From the NCBI GenBank assembly GCA_947311845.1, contig CAMZMU010000055.1:26061743-26125742 (forward strand): DNA of 64,000 nucleotides, in the 5' to 3' direction. The number at the start of each line of letters is the position of its first letter. Position 1 is the first letter of the stretch. The notes under the pieces were generated by a model. The model ran no database searches. It saw only the letters and a program-made list of their open reading frames with translations, and was not told where the DNA came from. The translations under genes and the position numbers were made by a program. This DNA comes from Poa pratensis. Lineage: Eukaryota > Streptophyta > Magnoliopsida > Poales > Poaceae. This document shows, one piece after another, positions 23,201-34,800 of the stretch.

Positions 23201-23976
23201 AGATGCTGGAATGCAAAAGATCTAAAGTTTTTGAGGTTGGGTTCGTTGACCCATATATCGTGAATTCACATACGTTAGTCAATCACCCCAAAGACGTGGA
23301 GCATGACCTGACCACCTTTTTAACCATGCAACATTTCTGTACGGAAATACTATTTCCTTACAACTTCAGGTGAGTGTTTCTGTCTTGTACATATTTTTAT
23401 TTGGCTTTCTCGATGTTAAGTGTAATTGATGAGCTATGCATGTCTGCTTTATGTAAACGTCCGCAGGTTCCACTGGATTCTGCTAAGCATTCAACCTGAC
23501 AAGTCCACAGTTGAAGTCCACGACTCATTAAGTTGGGACCAAGCGTTGTGGTCCGACATGAAAGAAATGCTCAACAAGTAATTTCAATCATTATCGCATT
23601 ATATCGCCCTCTTTCGTTCGTTCCCTGATGTCAAGTAATTAATAACTCCTTTGTTCATTTTCTTTGCCAAAGCAGGTGTTGGACAATTTTCAAACAGAAG
23701 GTAGAAGGTCCATTCAAAGATGAGCTAACTTATAAAACGGTGGAAAGTCCGCAGCAGCCACCGGGGAGTAATTTATGTGGATTCTACGTTTGCGAGTTCA
23801 TTCGCGAGTTGACCACTGAGCGGAGAACAACTGCTTTCAGCAAAATGCGGGAGAAGATCGACCCAGAACTGCGCGTAGGAGCAATTCAAGAGGAATTGGC
23901 GGGATTTCTGCTTAGGGAGGTCATCGATGAAAGGGGAGAACATTATGCTTCGGACGATGAACTACATATGCCTTGA
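20273..23976 (+). pseudogene. Second CACTA gene: accessory protein with C-terminal Ulp1 (C48) protease domain, one frameshift
   Basis: Exons are 20273-20518, 20608-23092 (with a frame change near 20813), 23196-23369, 23467-23577 and 23676-23976. Early residues are acidic (GEGEVSEGEADEGEAEG). The middle has a basic/helical plant-transposon region (EWHRPK, then KGQLYVSDEGKERLW in the next frame), a coiled coil near LRNIEEELKLQKEQIA and a domain around WPKEFIVLP. A P/S/Q-rich spacer with repeated SPAQQSSSPP follows. The C-terminus has the cysteine-protease triad: His in FHWILLSI, Asp in VHDSL, Gln and Cys in QQPPGSNLCGFYVCEF. Ulp1-type domains cleave SUMO-like tags, though their role in CACTA elements is unproven. 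The frame crosses at the AAAGAGAAAG tract, so one or two bases are gained or lost there. Confidence 0.85.
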
Positions 23977-24129
23977 TGGCTTGATCTATCTCCATGTAAT
24001 TAAATAGTTGTATTCTCGCAAGAGATCGAATATTAATTATATATGCATCAACATGTACTGTGTATATAGTAGAGCGTATAATATGCGTACGGAAACGATG
24101 GAGAGCACGTCGGCGATGCGAAGAAGGGG

Positions 24130-24248
24130 GAGACGACGGAGGCACCGGCGAGAGGGAGAGGGGGCACCGGCGAGAGGGAGAGGAGGCACCGGCGAGAAGG
24201 AGAGGGGGCACCGGCGAGAGGGAGAGGGGGCACCGGCGAGAGGGAGAC
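24130..24248. repeat. GC-rich minisatellite near CACTA 3' end
   Basis: Five to six copies of a unit of about 21 bp, GGGGGCACCGGCGAGAGGGAG, with small changes. It is followed by 'ccctaaaccctaaatacc', which is too short to count as telomeric repeat. Confidence 0.85.
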
Positions 24249-24276
24249 CCTAAACCCTAAATACCAAAAAAAAAAG

Positions 24277-24470
24277 CACTCATTGGTCCCGGTTCGTAAC
24301 AAGAACCGGGACCAATGAGTCTCCCCCACGCCCAGCCAGAACTGGCCACGTGGCCACCATTGGTCCCGGTTCGTGGCCCAACCGGGACTAGCATTAGTCC
24401 CGATTGGCCAGTCCCGGTTGGGCAACCGGGACTGATGGCCCAACCGAACCGGGACCATAGGCCCATTTTC
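24277..24470. repeat. CACTA 3' subterminal repeat array
   Basis: Alternating 'TTGGTCCCGGTTCG', 'AACCGGGACCAATG' and 'AGTCCCGGTTGGG' palindromes mirror the 5' array, ending at the 3' terminus TTTTCTACCAGTG (24466-24478). Confidence 0.85.
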
Positions 24471-24478
24471 TACCAGTG

Positions 24479-24850
24479 GCGGCAGCCCTGTACTGGTCTC
24501 TCTGGACCACTAGGAACCACTTCACCATAGAGGGTGTTTTCCGAGCCATCCTTCTCATGTGATGTATAAAACTCTTTCATATATATAGGTGTGGCGGATC
24601 GTGACTAGGAGGATGGACCGGATGGCGCTAGGAGTGGCGGCTGACAAGATCCGCGCTCTACTTAGCTCTCTCAGGGATAGGCAACTCTAGTGTCTCCCTA
24701 TCTTGTCTTGTATCGCCTTGAGGCCATTTGATACTTTCTATTCTGCGGCTGGCATCTGCCCTTTTTTGTATTTTCGAACTATTTGTATGACTCTGCCGCG
24801 TGTGGTTTTATTAATTTAAAGCAGGGCTCCTCGAGCCTGTGGTTTAAAAG
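24479..24850 (+). pseudogene. LINE fragment, right part, with 3' UTR
   Basis: This is the continuation of the LINE at 11607-13080. The frame resumes exactly as AALYWSLWTTRNHFTIEG, which follows VIWTCA on the other side of the CACTA. Coding ends near 24560. The rest is a LINE 3' UTR with 'cttgtatcgccttgaggcc' and an end like 'tttattaatttaaagcagggctcc'. Confidence 0.85.
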
Positions 24851-24978
24851 AAGTCATAAGGGAGTTCAGTTCCCTAGAAGTACAATGAAATTCCTTTGAA
24901 TCAAAAAGGCCCTTAGATTTTCAGACTTAGATCCGTAAATAATGCTAATTTTTTCTAGTCAATCAATAAAAAGAGACT

Positions 24979-25812
24979 ATATTCTCCGCCAGTGTTGAAG
25001 AACACAGTATGCTGCATTTTAACTTGACACGCAATTCAGCCACTCTCTCCGTATGCGGTCTGAAGGGCTGGATGTCTCTGACCGCACTGATGGATTATAT
25101 ATCTCTACTCACGAAGATGAATAACACGACTAGATAAACAAAATTTTAAAAACAATCATGAACTAGTTAGGCATACTAGATAACAAAAACTTTAGAATCA
25201 ACAATTACTCTAATGAACATTAAACCAATTTAAATGGTGAGGTGGGATGACGAGGGCCGACACTGATGATGGATGGCACGACTCCCCTCTTTCTCCTCCT
25301 CCTTGGATCTCTCTTTGATGACTTGGTGATTGTCTCGTGGTGGCCTTCTCCTCTTGAGGATGAGACACGACGATAGAGAGGACGAAGGAGGGCTCCTAGA
25401 CAACCCGGAGAAGGTGGCGACCACGCATGCCCTCGCCATGGTCGGTGCATCGCTGCGGAGGTAACATATGCCATACATAGGTAGAAGATAAGTGAACCCA
25501 TGTTGTTTTTCGCGGAAAGAATGCCATTTGTTAGCATGAAGACGATTTTGGACTAGTTTACACGCGTATCTCAAGCTTTTTAACCATGGGTATCAAATTT
25601 CAACTCATTGTGCTAACTTGTGCATGGTGAACAAGTAATTGTACCACCTCTTTTTTTATTTAATAAAAGGCCAGGGGTATCACAAATCTTTTCGAAAAAT
25701 AATCTACCCCATGTACGTGGTCATGCATGCTACGACGGTGCACACGCCTATATTCTCCGCCGGCGTTGACCAACACAGTTTTGTTGTGCGTTTTAACTCG
25801 ACACGCGTTCAC
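24979..25812. repeat. Two diverged copies of a 65-bp block in the WOX upstream region
   Basis: 'atattctccgccagtgttgaagaacacag...gacacgcaattca' (24979-25043) is repeated as 'atattctccgccggcgttgaccaacacag...gacacgcgttca' (25748-25812), the same orientation and about 770 bp apart. The family is unknown. The stretch between them has no recognisable gene; ORFs at 25220-25574 (-) lack a domain. Confidence 0.7.
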
Positions 25813-25919
25813 GCAGTTCGGCCTAACGTAGGTGCCGGCCGGCCGGTGCTATAAAGTATTACTACTAGTACTCCATAATCTAGTGATTATTCTTGGCTGT
25901 TGCTAGAAAATAAAAGGAC

Positions 25920-26709
25920 AAAATTAAACCTGGCGAGGCGAGGCGAGGCGAGGCGAGCGAGACAAGCAACAGTACTACTGAGTGAGTGGAGTCGTCTTGA
26001 GCTTTCGTCCCCTCACATGCCCACGCCATCATCATTCTTCCCCTCCCTTTACGCACTCCACACTTCCCTTCTACTCCTCCTCCCTCTTCCTCGCCGCAAA
26101 TCAACAACAATCGGCTTCATCATAGTCCATTTGAAATCGCTCGTCCTTTCCTCCCCATGCATATTGCCTCGAGCCCTTGACCTGACCAAGAAGCTGTCCA
26201 GCACAAATTCGAGCCGCGCATGGCATTCTTGCAGTCAGCAGGAGCAGCGGCAAGCTCTCCCGGGAGGTGAGTGAGCGAGCACTTCCCAGACAGGCAAAAA
26301 TAGCCAGGGAGAGAGCCAAGCGTTCGAACTTTCCAACCCAAAGCTGCTTCTGCGTTCTTGGCAGTGGCGAGAGCTGTCAGCTTTCTTTTTATTTCTTGCT
26401 CCCTTCACTTCCCTGTCTGTCGCAAACACCAAAAGGATCTCTTCCATCCGCAGTTCTCGCAACAATCACGATTAAAAGCTTTGCCATTCTGATCCTACTT
26501 ACGCGGAGGGAATTGGAAGCTGCCGTGTTTTCCTCCTACTTTCCATCCAGGCTGCAGCCGATAATCCCCACTCTCCCGCCTCTGCCGGAAATCGCGATCT
26601 GCTGGACATATTTCCTTCCCTTTTTTACAGCGCCAGGAACCCAGCTCATCCAATTTCCATCATTTGGGCTCATTCCGTGCGCTCCTGTAGCGGCCGGCGG
26701 GGGGGAGAA
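25920..26709 (+). promoter_or_regulatory. Presumed promoter/5' leader of the WOX gene
   Basis: A (GAGGC)n run (25933-25957) precedes pyrimidine-rich sequence (26030-26095, many CTTCC/CTCC runs) typical of plant leaders. The transcription start cannot be placed. Short upstream ATGs occur, but the coding start at 26710 is set by homology. Confidence 0.4.
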
Positions 26710-29700
26710 ATGGAGTGGGACAAGGCCTCCGCCGCCGCCGTCGTGGCCGGCGATGCGGCGGACGAGAGGGGCGACGCGCTGGGGTTCGTGAAGGTGATGA
26801 CGGACGAGCAGATGGAGGTGCTCCGGAAGCAGATCTCCATCTACGCCACCATCTGCGAGCAGCTCGTCGAGATGCACCGCGCACTCACCGCGCACCAGGA
26901 CTCCATTGCAGGTAATGTCTACACTTGTAGCATGCTTGAGGGGTTCGCTTTACTCTTTTCTGCATAGATAAAGGAAAGAAAAGGCTCTCTTTTTCTACTC
27001 TGATTAAGGACGCACCTTTGTTTTCTTTCTGAATAAAAATTCAGATGTTATGGGTTTACTGTCGGATCCGTAAAAGTACCAAATACGATGTTTAGAGTTG
27101 AAGGTAGTAATATAAAATTTAACTATTTTGCGAACTTCTTACTGTTTTTATTTGTTTGTCACTTCATGCATGAGCAAGCCCCACACATTTGTATTGTTAT
27201 TCTTGTTAATTAATGCTCATGTACTGTCCAGTCTGTTGTTTTCGACTGGTGATGACAGTACCCATTTGACTCTGCTCGTGCTAGTAGATGCTTACTTGTA
27301 GCTGTGCATCATCCTGTGAGATTTCTTCTTGTTGTTATTATTATGAATTGACGATTGCAATGGTAATGCAGGGAGGGGTAGTAAGTTGTTGTTTATGGTG
27401 TGTCATCTTCAGGCATTAATTATACAGGGTTATGTTAATGTTTCTTCTTTGTTTAGCACTCATAACTCTTGATAATAGTAATGGAGAACCTCTTGATTAG
27501 TGTAACGGGATATTTGAGAGATTGTGTTTAGACCATTGAAAGCACTCCATTACTTACCTGAATTATAACTTGCAAGCAACACTCCATTGGTTACAACTTT
27601 ATTTTCTCAAACACACTTCAAAATGGGCGTCATTTGCATTAGAAGAAAAAACTGAAATGGCGTGACCAAGTGCAAAAGTCTACAAAACCCTACAATCAAA
27701 AAAAAAAAAAAAACTGCAAGAAAGAAGACTAAAAAGGGCAAAAGAACAAAACTGCCTAATTAGACTAGTTATGGAGACTGGAGAGCAGGGCTCTCAGTTC
27801 CTTTGCCCCTCTTACAGCTAACACATCACACAGTATTCTAAAAATAATAACTTCAATAGTTAGTGCAAAATTAATTAAATTTTCTGGGAACTTATTTGCT
27901 TTGCCAGCTTTCTCTTACTGGAGGATTTACCGTGCAGCTCGTAGCAAAACCTTACTATATAACAATGTTTCTTTTGAAGTAAACTGAACACAATAGAAAA
28001 TACAAGAAAACAATGCCAGATCATCAATTTGATGACTTGTCAGGAAGATGACAATAGATTGGGCCCACGCTATGAACTGGAAGTATCTCACTCACTGCTT
28101 TGATTTAATTTACTTATTTTTTTCGAGAGTACGCAAATTGCGTACCTTATTTAAAGACTCCAAAATAAGTACATATGGAGTCTTTAAATTTGTTTGGCCC
28201 AGGTCACATTCATGGCTGTGACCTTGTTATTATGTTACCCTGTACAAAAACTGTGATCAGTCGCCATGGGGCGTGGGCACTCTATGTGTTAAGTTTTAAT
28301 AGTGCGAGCATTATATTATGATCCAGAGAGAGGAGCTCAAACGCTACAAATAAATGACATAGAGCCAATGATGCGTATGTGACACAAATTATCACGTGGG
28401 ACCAATTGTTATACTGTGCCATGTTCCCATGTGCTCCCCTGTTGTTCCGCAATTTTCTGCTCTTCTGCAGAACTTAAGCTTAGTATGCAGGAATCTCATA
28501 GCATGTTACTTATCTAATTATCTTTCTACCGAGTCAAACTCTAATTCTTATTCTACCATTCTAATAATTTTATCACTCAAATACAATTTGCACACTTGTC
28601 CATTGCGTAGAGAACATTAGTTAATACAACTTTATATCAACTAACTAGGTTCCCTCTTCAAGACTTGAGCAAAATTTGTGTGAACAAAATTGATATATAC
28701 AACTTCGACTCATCTTAATCACCTAATGTACTTAAAAGAGTGTTTCCATCATACTTAGCATTTAACAAAAGAATTCAATAATTCATCTAATAGCGCTAAA
28801 TGGGTGTGCTTTCATGGTACAGTCCCAGAACAGACCTATAACTAGAGCTATCCTAGATAGGCTATTTTATTTAGATGATTTGAGATAAGCTCTTGAAACA
28901 GTTTGCTGAGCATTCTTAATTTGTCTGTTGGTCTTATCTACTGTATATATTGTTAATAGAACAGTCGGTTCCTTTTGTAATCAGCTGATATTTCATTTCT
29001 TCAGGTATGAGGCTTGGTAATCTGTATTGTGATCCTCTTATGGTTCATGGAGGTCACAAGATCACAGCGAGGCAGCGATGGACACCAACCCAGATGCAGC
29101 TGCAGATCCTTGAGAGCATTTTTGACCAAGGAAACGGAACACCAAGCAAGCAAAAGATCAAAGATATTACAGCGGAGCTCTCGCAACACGGCCAGATCTC
29201 GGAGACTAATGTCTACAACTGGTTCCAGAATAGACGGGCGAGGTCGAAGCGGAAGCAGGCTGCTTCTTCTCTACCAAATAACGCAGAATCTGAAGCGGAG
29301 GCGGACCAGGAGTCCCCGACTGACAAAAAGCCTAAATCAGATGGGTCCCAGCAGCAGAACATGGCTGCTAGATCTCACAATCCTGAAAGGATCTCAGAGC
29401 TGCATCATCACTTCGACACAGAGCATGAGCATGGTACGATGTATGGATCCAACAACGACAACAGCTCGAGATCGTCAGGGAGTTTGGGCCAGATGTCCTT
29501 CTACGAGACCATCATGTCGAATCCAAGTATGCTCGACAACCACCATCTCTTCGTTATACAGTACTGTAGTACAACATAAAACTCCATAGAAGTTACTGAA
29601 ACTAATATTAATTGATCTGTGCAGGAATGGACCAGTTCTTGGGGAAGGCGGAGACCTCCGGGAGCTTCTCCCAGCACCGGCAGGGTGGAAGCTTTGACAT

Positions 29701-29710
29701 GTACGGATGA
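26710..29710 (+). CDS. WOX8: WUSCHEL-related homeobox transcription factor, WOX8/WOX13 clade
   Basis: This is a nuclear DNA-binding regulator of growth and development. Exons are 26710-26911, 29005-29526 and 29625-29710 (TGA), giving 269 residues with correct phases and GT-AG sites. The conserved WOX13-clade N-terminal block ([20 protein letters not shown]) is in exon 1. The homeodomain (about residues 89-153) spans [19 protein letters not shown] to the recognition helix [20 protein letters not shown] Ser/Gln/His-rich acidic tail ends GGSFDMYG. It closely resembles rice WOX8 (Arabidopsis WOX13 relative), which starts MEWDKA. I therefore chose ATG 26710 rather than an in-frame GTG upstream. 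The clade usually lacks the canonical WUS box, and none is seen. Ignoring the exon-2 donor at 29527 gives a tail ending in [12 protein letters not shown], a possible retained-intron form. Confidence 0.95.
28149..28189. repeat. Perfect 14-bp inverted repeat in WOX intron 1
   Basis: ATTTAAAGACTCCA (28149-28162) and TGGAGTCTTTAAAT (28176-28189) form a hairpin with a 13-base loop. Just upstream, a T-run followed by 'cgagagtacgcaaattgcgtacc' resembles the antisense poly(A) end of a LINE/SINE, so this may be a retroposon edge. The rest of the 2.1-kb intron holds no gene. Confidence 0.6.
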
Positions 29711-30166
29711 CACTGCCATTCTGAATGACACGGCGTCCCTGTACAAAAAGTGAAGGTTTCAGCATACGTTGGTTTTGCTCACATCAGTTAAGTTTGCCTC
29801 AGCAGTAGTGTCTACGTGTTGGTTATCACGGTCTTGTTGACCTCTTCGCTAGAGTAACTAGGTCGAGTGAAATGTTTTTTTTTCTCGTGAAAATAGTTTT
29901 GAGAAGCTAATATATAGTATTTGCCTTGGCATATATTTCTTCAAGCGTTGGTATGCAGTCTACGGGTTTGCAATTTGTAGCCTAAAAAGGTGCACTGCTT
30001 TGGTATTCGTTTTCATGTCAGTGTAACAATCAAAACCAATGATGTTAAATTACCCATAAATGACACTCACGTACTTGAGTTGAAATTCGAGATAAATCGG
30101 CAGAGTTTCCAGCCAATCTGATCGTAAAGATTTAGTTACTGTTCACCGATTAAAATTTCGAGCAAA
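29711..30166 (+). other. WOX 3' UTR and flank
   Basis: This is AT-rich non-coding sequence between the WOX stop and the LINE. No clear polyadenylation signal or other gene was seen. Confidence 0.5.
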
Positions 30167-30452
30167 CTACAAAAGGGCATTGTCATCAGGGCTGGACACT
30201 ACCAGAAGCCGCCGCGCATCTGCTGGCTCACGGTGATCGACGGCCCAACCGCGACGTACGAGGTCTGCGCGGTGCCGCCCGGCCACGGGAAGGCTGGGCT
30301 CGAAGGCCGGGTGCTGATTCATCTGGACATCATCGAGGAGTTCTAGCCGGCATCTGACGGCTCCGTCCCGGCGCACCCGACCGTCTTTGGGCCATTCCCA
30401 TGGCGCCTGAGCATCGTCGACGGGGAGCGGGAGGCGCGCGACCGTCGGGAGC

Positions 30453-31799
30453 GTGGCCCTCCAAGGGAGACAAGGCGCAGAGACGGCGACGACGACCGCG
30501 ACAGACGCCGCGACGACGACAACAGGCGCCGAGACGGGGAGGACAGGCGCGGGCGCGATGGCGATCGCTCCTAGACTGTTCCGCAGCCGCTCCCGCCATG
30601 ACCAGAACCGCGGGCACAAGGACGCTGGCCGTGAAGATAGGCACCGCGACGGCGGCAGGGACAACAGGGGCGGCAACCGGCGTCACGCAAGCCTCGGGCC
30701 TCATCACCGCTCGACGGAGAACTCATCCACCGGCCCGACGCGCACCAACCTTCCGCCGCCTCCAGTGGGACCCCCACCCTCCGCTACTCTGCTAGATGCT
30801 CGCCGCCGTGGCCATGGCGTGGGAACGCCTCTGGCGATTCTTAGGCGTGACGCGGGCGGCCGGCTCGTGTGGCGCCGCATCGACAAGGCCACCTCCTCTG
30901 CAGCGGGCTCGTCTCCGACTACTATCGTCACGGCGCCCCCGCGTGCGCTTGCTGATGAGCTCGATGGCGCCGCGGAGCCCACGCGTGCGCTTGCCGATGA
31001 GCTCGTCGGTGCTGTGCCAGTCCCGGACTCGGGATCCTCCTCTCCAGTCGCCTCTGGGCCTCGTGGCCGCAGCCCAGCACGCCAGGTCTCGCCGCATTCA
31101 TCCAGGCGCGCATCGAGGGATGCCAGGACACCTCCAACGACGCCCAGCTCCGTCCTGCCATCCTCGTCAAGCTCGAGCAAGAATCGACCAATCTCCGTCT
31201 CCCAGCTAACGCCGCAGGCCAAGGCCGCGCTGCTGCTCTGCTCGCCGGACCACCTCGTCGCGGCCCTCTCGCCGCCCCGCCCGCCGGGCTTTGAAGCTTC
31301 ACAGAACACGCTGCCTTTCATCGCCGCCTCGTCGCCGACGCCGTCCCGCTCCCGGGAGCCTGTGCTTGTTGACCCTCTGTTTGTCCACTGTTCTCAACCT
31401 TTGCTGCAGTCTCCACCACCGCGGCGCCCGGCAGCGAGGAGGAAGACGCTTGCGGGCGTCGACATTACACGCTCGGGCAAGGAGGGGTTCTCGCTACGTC
31501 GCTCCAGCGACCGTGTCCGTGCAAGGCGCAAGGCGGCGCCGATCGCCAAGGAGGTGGAGATCTTCGTGTGCCGTGGCCTGGGCATCATCAACAACGGGCA
31601 AATCGTCACGGCCGCGGCGCTCGTTGAGTTCGCCGACATGTTCAAGGATCAAGTGGAACCTGCTGTCAACACCAAGCTGCGCACGATGTTCAACCTCGAC
31701 TCCACCACTGATGCTGCAGTTGATGAGGCGATGATCCACCATGGAGGGGCACGGGCACTGGATGCCGAGGTCGACCTGACCAACGCATCAGTTGTTTGA
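30453..31799 (+). pseudogene. LINE ORF1 (gag-like) protein
   Basis: A 448-codon frame beginning at a GTG, so the true start is upstream, probably across a frameshift near 30450, where an adjacent frame reads GRVLIHLDIIEEF and then stops. The first third is His/Arg/Asp-rich low complexity. The middle is Pro/Ser-rich. The end (KEVEIFVCRGLGIINNGQIV, then FADMFKDQVEP) resembles the C-terminus of Triticeae LINE ORF1 proteins. ORF1 proteins bind the element RNA. No zinc knuckle was seen. Confidence 0.65.
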
Positions 31800-31843
31800 T
31801 GCCTGCTTGTTGTTTGCTGCTATCGAGCTTCTTAGTTTAATCA

Positions 31844-34800
31844 ATGTTAGGATTCCTTATGAACTTGCTTTGCTGGAATGTAAGAGGGCTTAATGACGAT
31901 GATAGAAAATTTGCTGTTCACGAGACTATTGCATCATCTACCTGCCAAGTTGTGTGCCTCCAAGAAACAAAACTTGCTACTGTCAACTCCTATGATGCGT
32001 TCTACATCGGCGGCAATCGTCTACGAGGGTTTGCGGAAAGACCTGCACAGGGAACTAGAGGAGGAATTTTGCTCCTTTGGGATGATTCCACCATCCAAGT
32101 AACGGACGTCGTGATCACCGAGTTTTGCCTCTCCGCAACCATCCATGTGATCAACGAGGATTGTGATTTTCGCATCACAACAGTGTACGGGCCAACGGCA
32201 TCCAACCGGAAGGACGACTTTTTCGCGGAGTTGCTCACCCAAAAGCCGGCTTCGGGTATCCGGTGGCTTGCGCTTGGTGATTTCAACCAAATTCATCGGG
32301 CTAGAGATAAAAACAAACGGAATGTCAACCGGAGCCGCATCACTCGTTTCCGCAACACCCTTCATGCTTGTGAGCTAAATGAAGTTCACCTCCAAAACCG
32401 GCGGTTCACGTGGAGTAATGAGAGGCGGAACCCAACTCTTTGCAAACTTGACGCCGTCTTTTGCAATCCCGAATGGGACCTTGCATTTGGTTCTCATGTG
32501 CTTCATGCGCTATCCTCCTCGTTGTCCGACCATTGCCCTCTACTCCTCGCGGATGATAGTGGACCTAGAAGACCGAGGACTTTCAAGTTCGAGAACTTTT
32601 GGTTGCGTCTACCGGGCTTCGATGAGGTCGTCAAGGGCTCTTGGGATGCGCCACTCCCCACACCGAGCCATATCATGTCCTTTTCCACAAGCTTAAAAGA
32701 CTAGGGAAATGCCTCTCCAATTGGGGAAGATGTTTCTTCTCCAAACCGAAGCGGCTTCTTCATGCCGCCCTCTTGGTCATCCTCCAACTTGATATTGCCC
32801 AAGACTCTAGACCCCTCTCCACGGCGGAGCATGACCTCCGGTTGCGGCTTAAGAGAAAAGTGCTTAGCCTCTCCATTCTTGAGAGGGCAAGAAAGAAACA
32901 ATGCTCGCGGGTTTCCAACATAAAAGAGGGCGACGCTAACACAAAGTATTTCCACCTCAAAGTTAATTGGAGAAGACGCAAGAACCACATCCATAGACTC
33001 AAGCACAACAACGGGTGGGTCACGGAGCACAAAGAAAAAGAAGACATCATCCACAACCACTTCCGGTCGGCTATAGGTAAAGGGGCGCCTAGGTCCCAAG
33101 ATTTCAATTGGGATGAGCTTCATTTTGAGAACCCGGACTTAGACTCCTTGGCTTCTCATTTTACCGAAGCCGAAGTAAAAGATGCCATCAACCAAATACT
33201 GGGAGACAAAGCTCCCGGTCCGGACGGGTTCACGGGAGTGTTCTTCAAGAGGTGTTGGGACACTATCAAGTTCGATGTCATGAAGGTCATTGATCGCTTC
33301 GACAACCTCCATGTCACCAATCTTCATTGGTTGAACTCCGCCAATATTGTTCTCTTGCCAAAGAAGGAGGGGGCGGAAGAAGTTACCGAATATAGGCCCA
33401 TTAGTCTCATCCATGGGATTGCCAAGATCATCGCCAAAATGCTTGCCCTCCGCCTAGGGCCCCTCATGAACACCCTTGTCTCAAATGCGCAAAGCGCGTT
33501 CATTAAAAAGAGAAGCATCCATGACAACTTCCTCTATGTGAAAAACTTGGCTCGCCGGCTTCACAAGAGCAAAACTCCATCACTCCTCTTCAAGCTTGAT
33601 ATCCGCAAGGCCTTTGACTCCATTCGTTGGGAATATATTTTGGACCTCCTTCAACGGCGCGGCTTCCCTCCTAGGTTTCGAAATTGGATAACCGCTCTCC
33701 TCTCCACATCTACTTCCCGGGTCCTTTTGAATGGGGTGGCCGGCCTTCCTATTCCCCATGGTCGTGGCCTTCGGCAAGGGGATCCTTTGTCGCCACTCCT
33801 CTTTGTCATCGCTATTGACCCCCTCCAACAAATCCTCGAGTTGGCCACCAATCTTGGGTTGCTTCACAAAATCCGTGGGAGAGGCACCGTGTTGAGAACC
33901 TCTTTATATGCGGATGATGCGGCCATCTTTGTTGCTCCAATAAAAGAAGACATCCAAAAGCTTACGGCGATTCTTCACGGCTTTGGTGAGGTGACGGGCC
34001 TTTGCACAAACTTCCAAAAGAGTTCCGTGGTGCCCATCCGTTGTGCCAATGTTGACTTGGAGACCGTCCTACAAGGCCTCCCGGTCGTGCAAACAACTTT
34101 TCCAATGCGCTACCTTGGGCTACCACTCTCGGTGTGGCGGCTTAGGCGAGGGGATTTCCAATATCTTGAAGATAAATGCGCCGCCAAGATTCCACCTTGG
34201 CAAGGGAGATACATCACCACAATAGGAAGGGGGACCCTTGTTAAATCGGTCATCTCCTCTCAAGCTATATACTCCTTGACACCTCTCATTGTGCATCCGG
34301 GGGTTCTACAAAACATCAACAAACTTGAGCGCGCTTTTCTTTGGGCGGCCACCGACAAGGTTTCGGGTGGGAAATGCAAGGTTAATTGGGAGGCGATATG
34401 TCGGCCTACTCATCTTGGAGGGCTTGGCATTCTTCATTTGGACAAGTTCGCGAGGGCTCTTCGTTTGCGGTGGCCTTGGCTTGAATGGATGGATTCCAAC
34501 AAGATTTGGGCCGGTTTGGGAAGCCCTTGCACTCGTGAGGACATGGACCTCTTCTATGCATCCACCTTGATCACCATCGGCAACGGTATGAAGACGTCAT
34601 TTTGGGATGCCCCTTGGGTGCATGGGCTCAAACCGAGGGACATAGCCCCCCTAATCTACAAGATCTCTTCAAGGAAAAATTGGAGTATTCATGACGCCTT
34701 GATCAACAATGCTTGGTTTCAAAAAATTAAAATGGATGAAGAGTTCTCAATGCAACATCTCCAACAATTTGTCAATCTTTGGGTGCAAATTCATGATTTC

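Larger units (their letters stand above)
13081..24478 (+). mobile_element. Complete CACTA (En/Spm) DNA transposon, 11.4 kb
   Basis: The left end is CACTAGTAGAAAA (13081). The right end reads, in reverse complement, CACTGGTAGAAAA (24478). A GCG target duplication flanks it (13078-13080 and 24479-24481). Rejoining the flanks restores the interrupted LINE frame. Both ends carry palindromic 'GGTCCCGGTT...AACCGGGACC' subterminal repeats. Internally it has a TNP2 transposase gene (13630-16928) and a second gene ending in a Ulp1-like protease (20273-23976), the standard two-gene layout of autonomous plant CACTA elements. Each gene carries one frameshift, so this copy is probably dependent on relatives for movement. 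Confidence 0.95.

Noticed and set aside
24240..24270. Telomere-like ccctaaaccctaaa
   Set aside because: Only two units, inside a transposon; plant telomeric arrays are far longer.
26677..26709. Upstream extension of the WOX protein (GTG start)
   Set aside because: The codon is GTG and the family begins at MEWDKA, so ATG 26710 is the better start.
29014..29589. Second-frame ORF across the WOX homeodomain
   Set aside because: Shadow of the real exon; no domain, and the real frame encodes the homeodomain.
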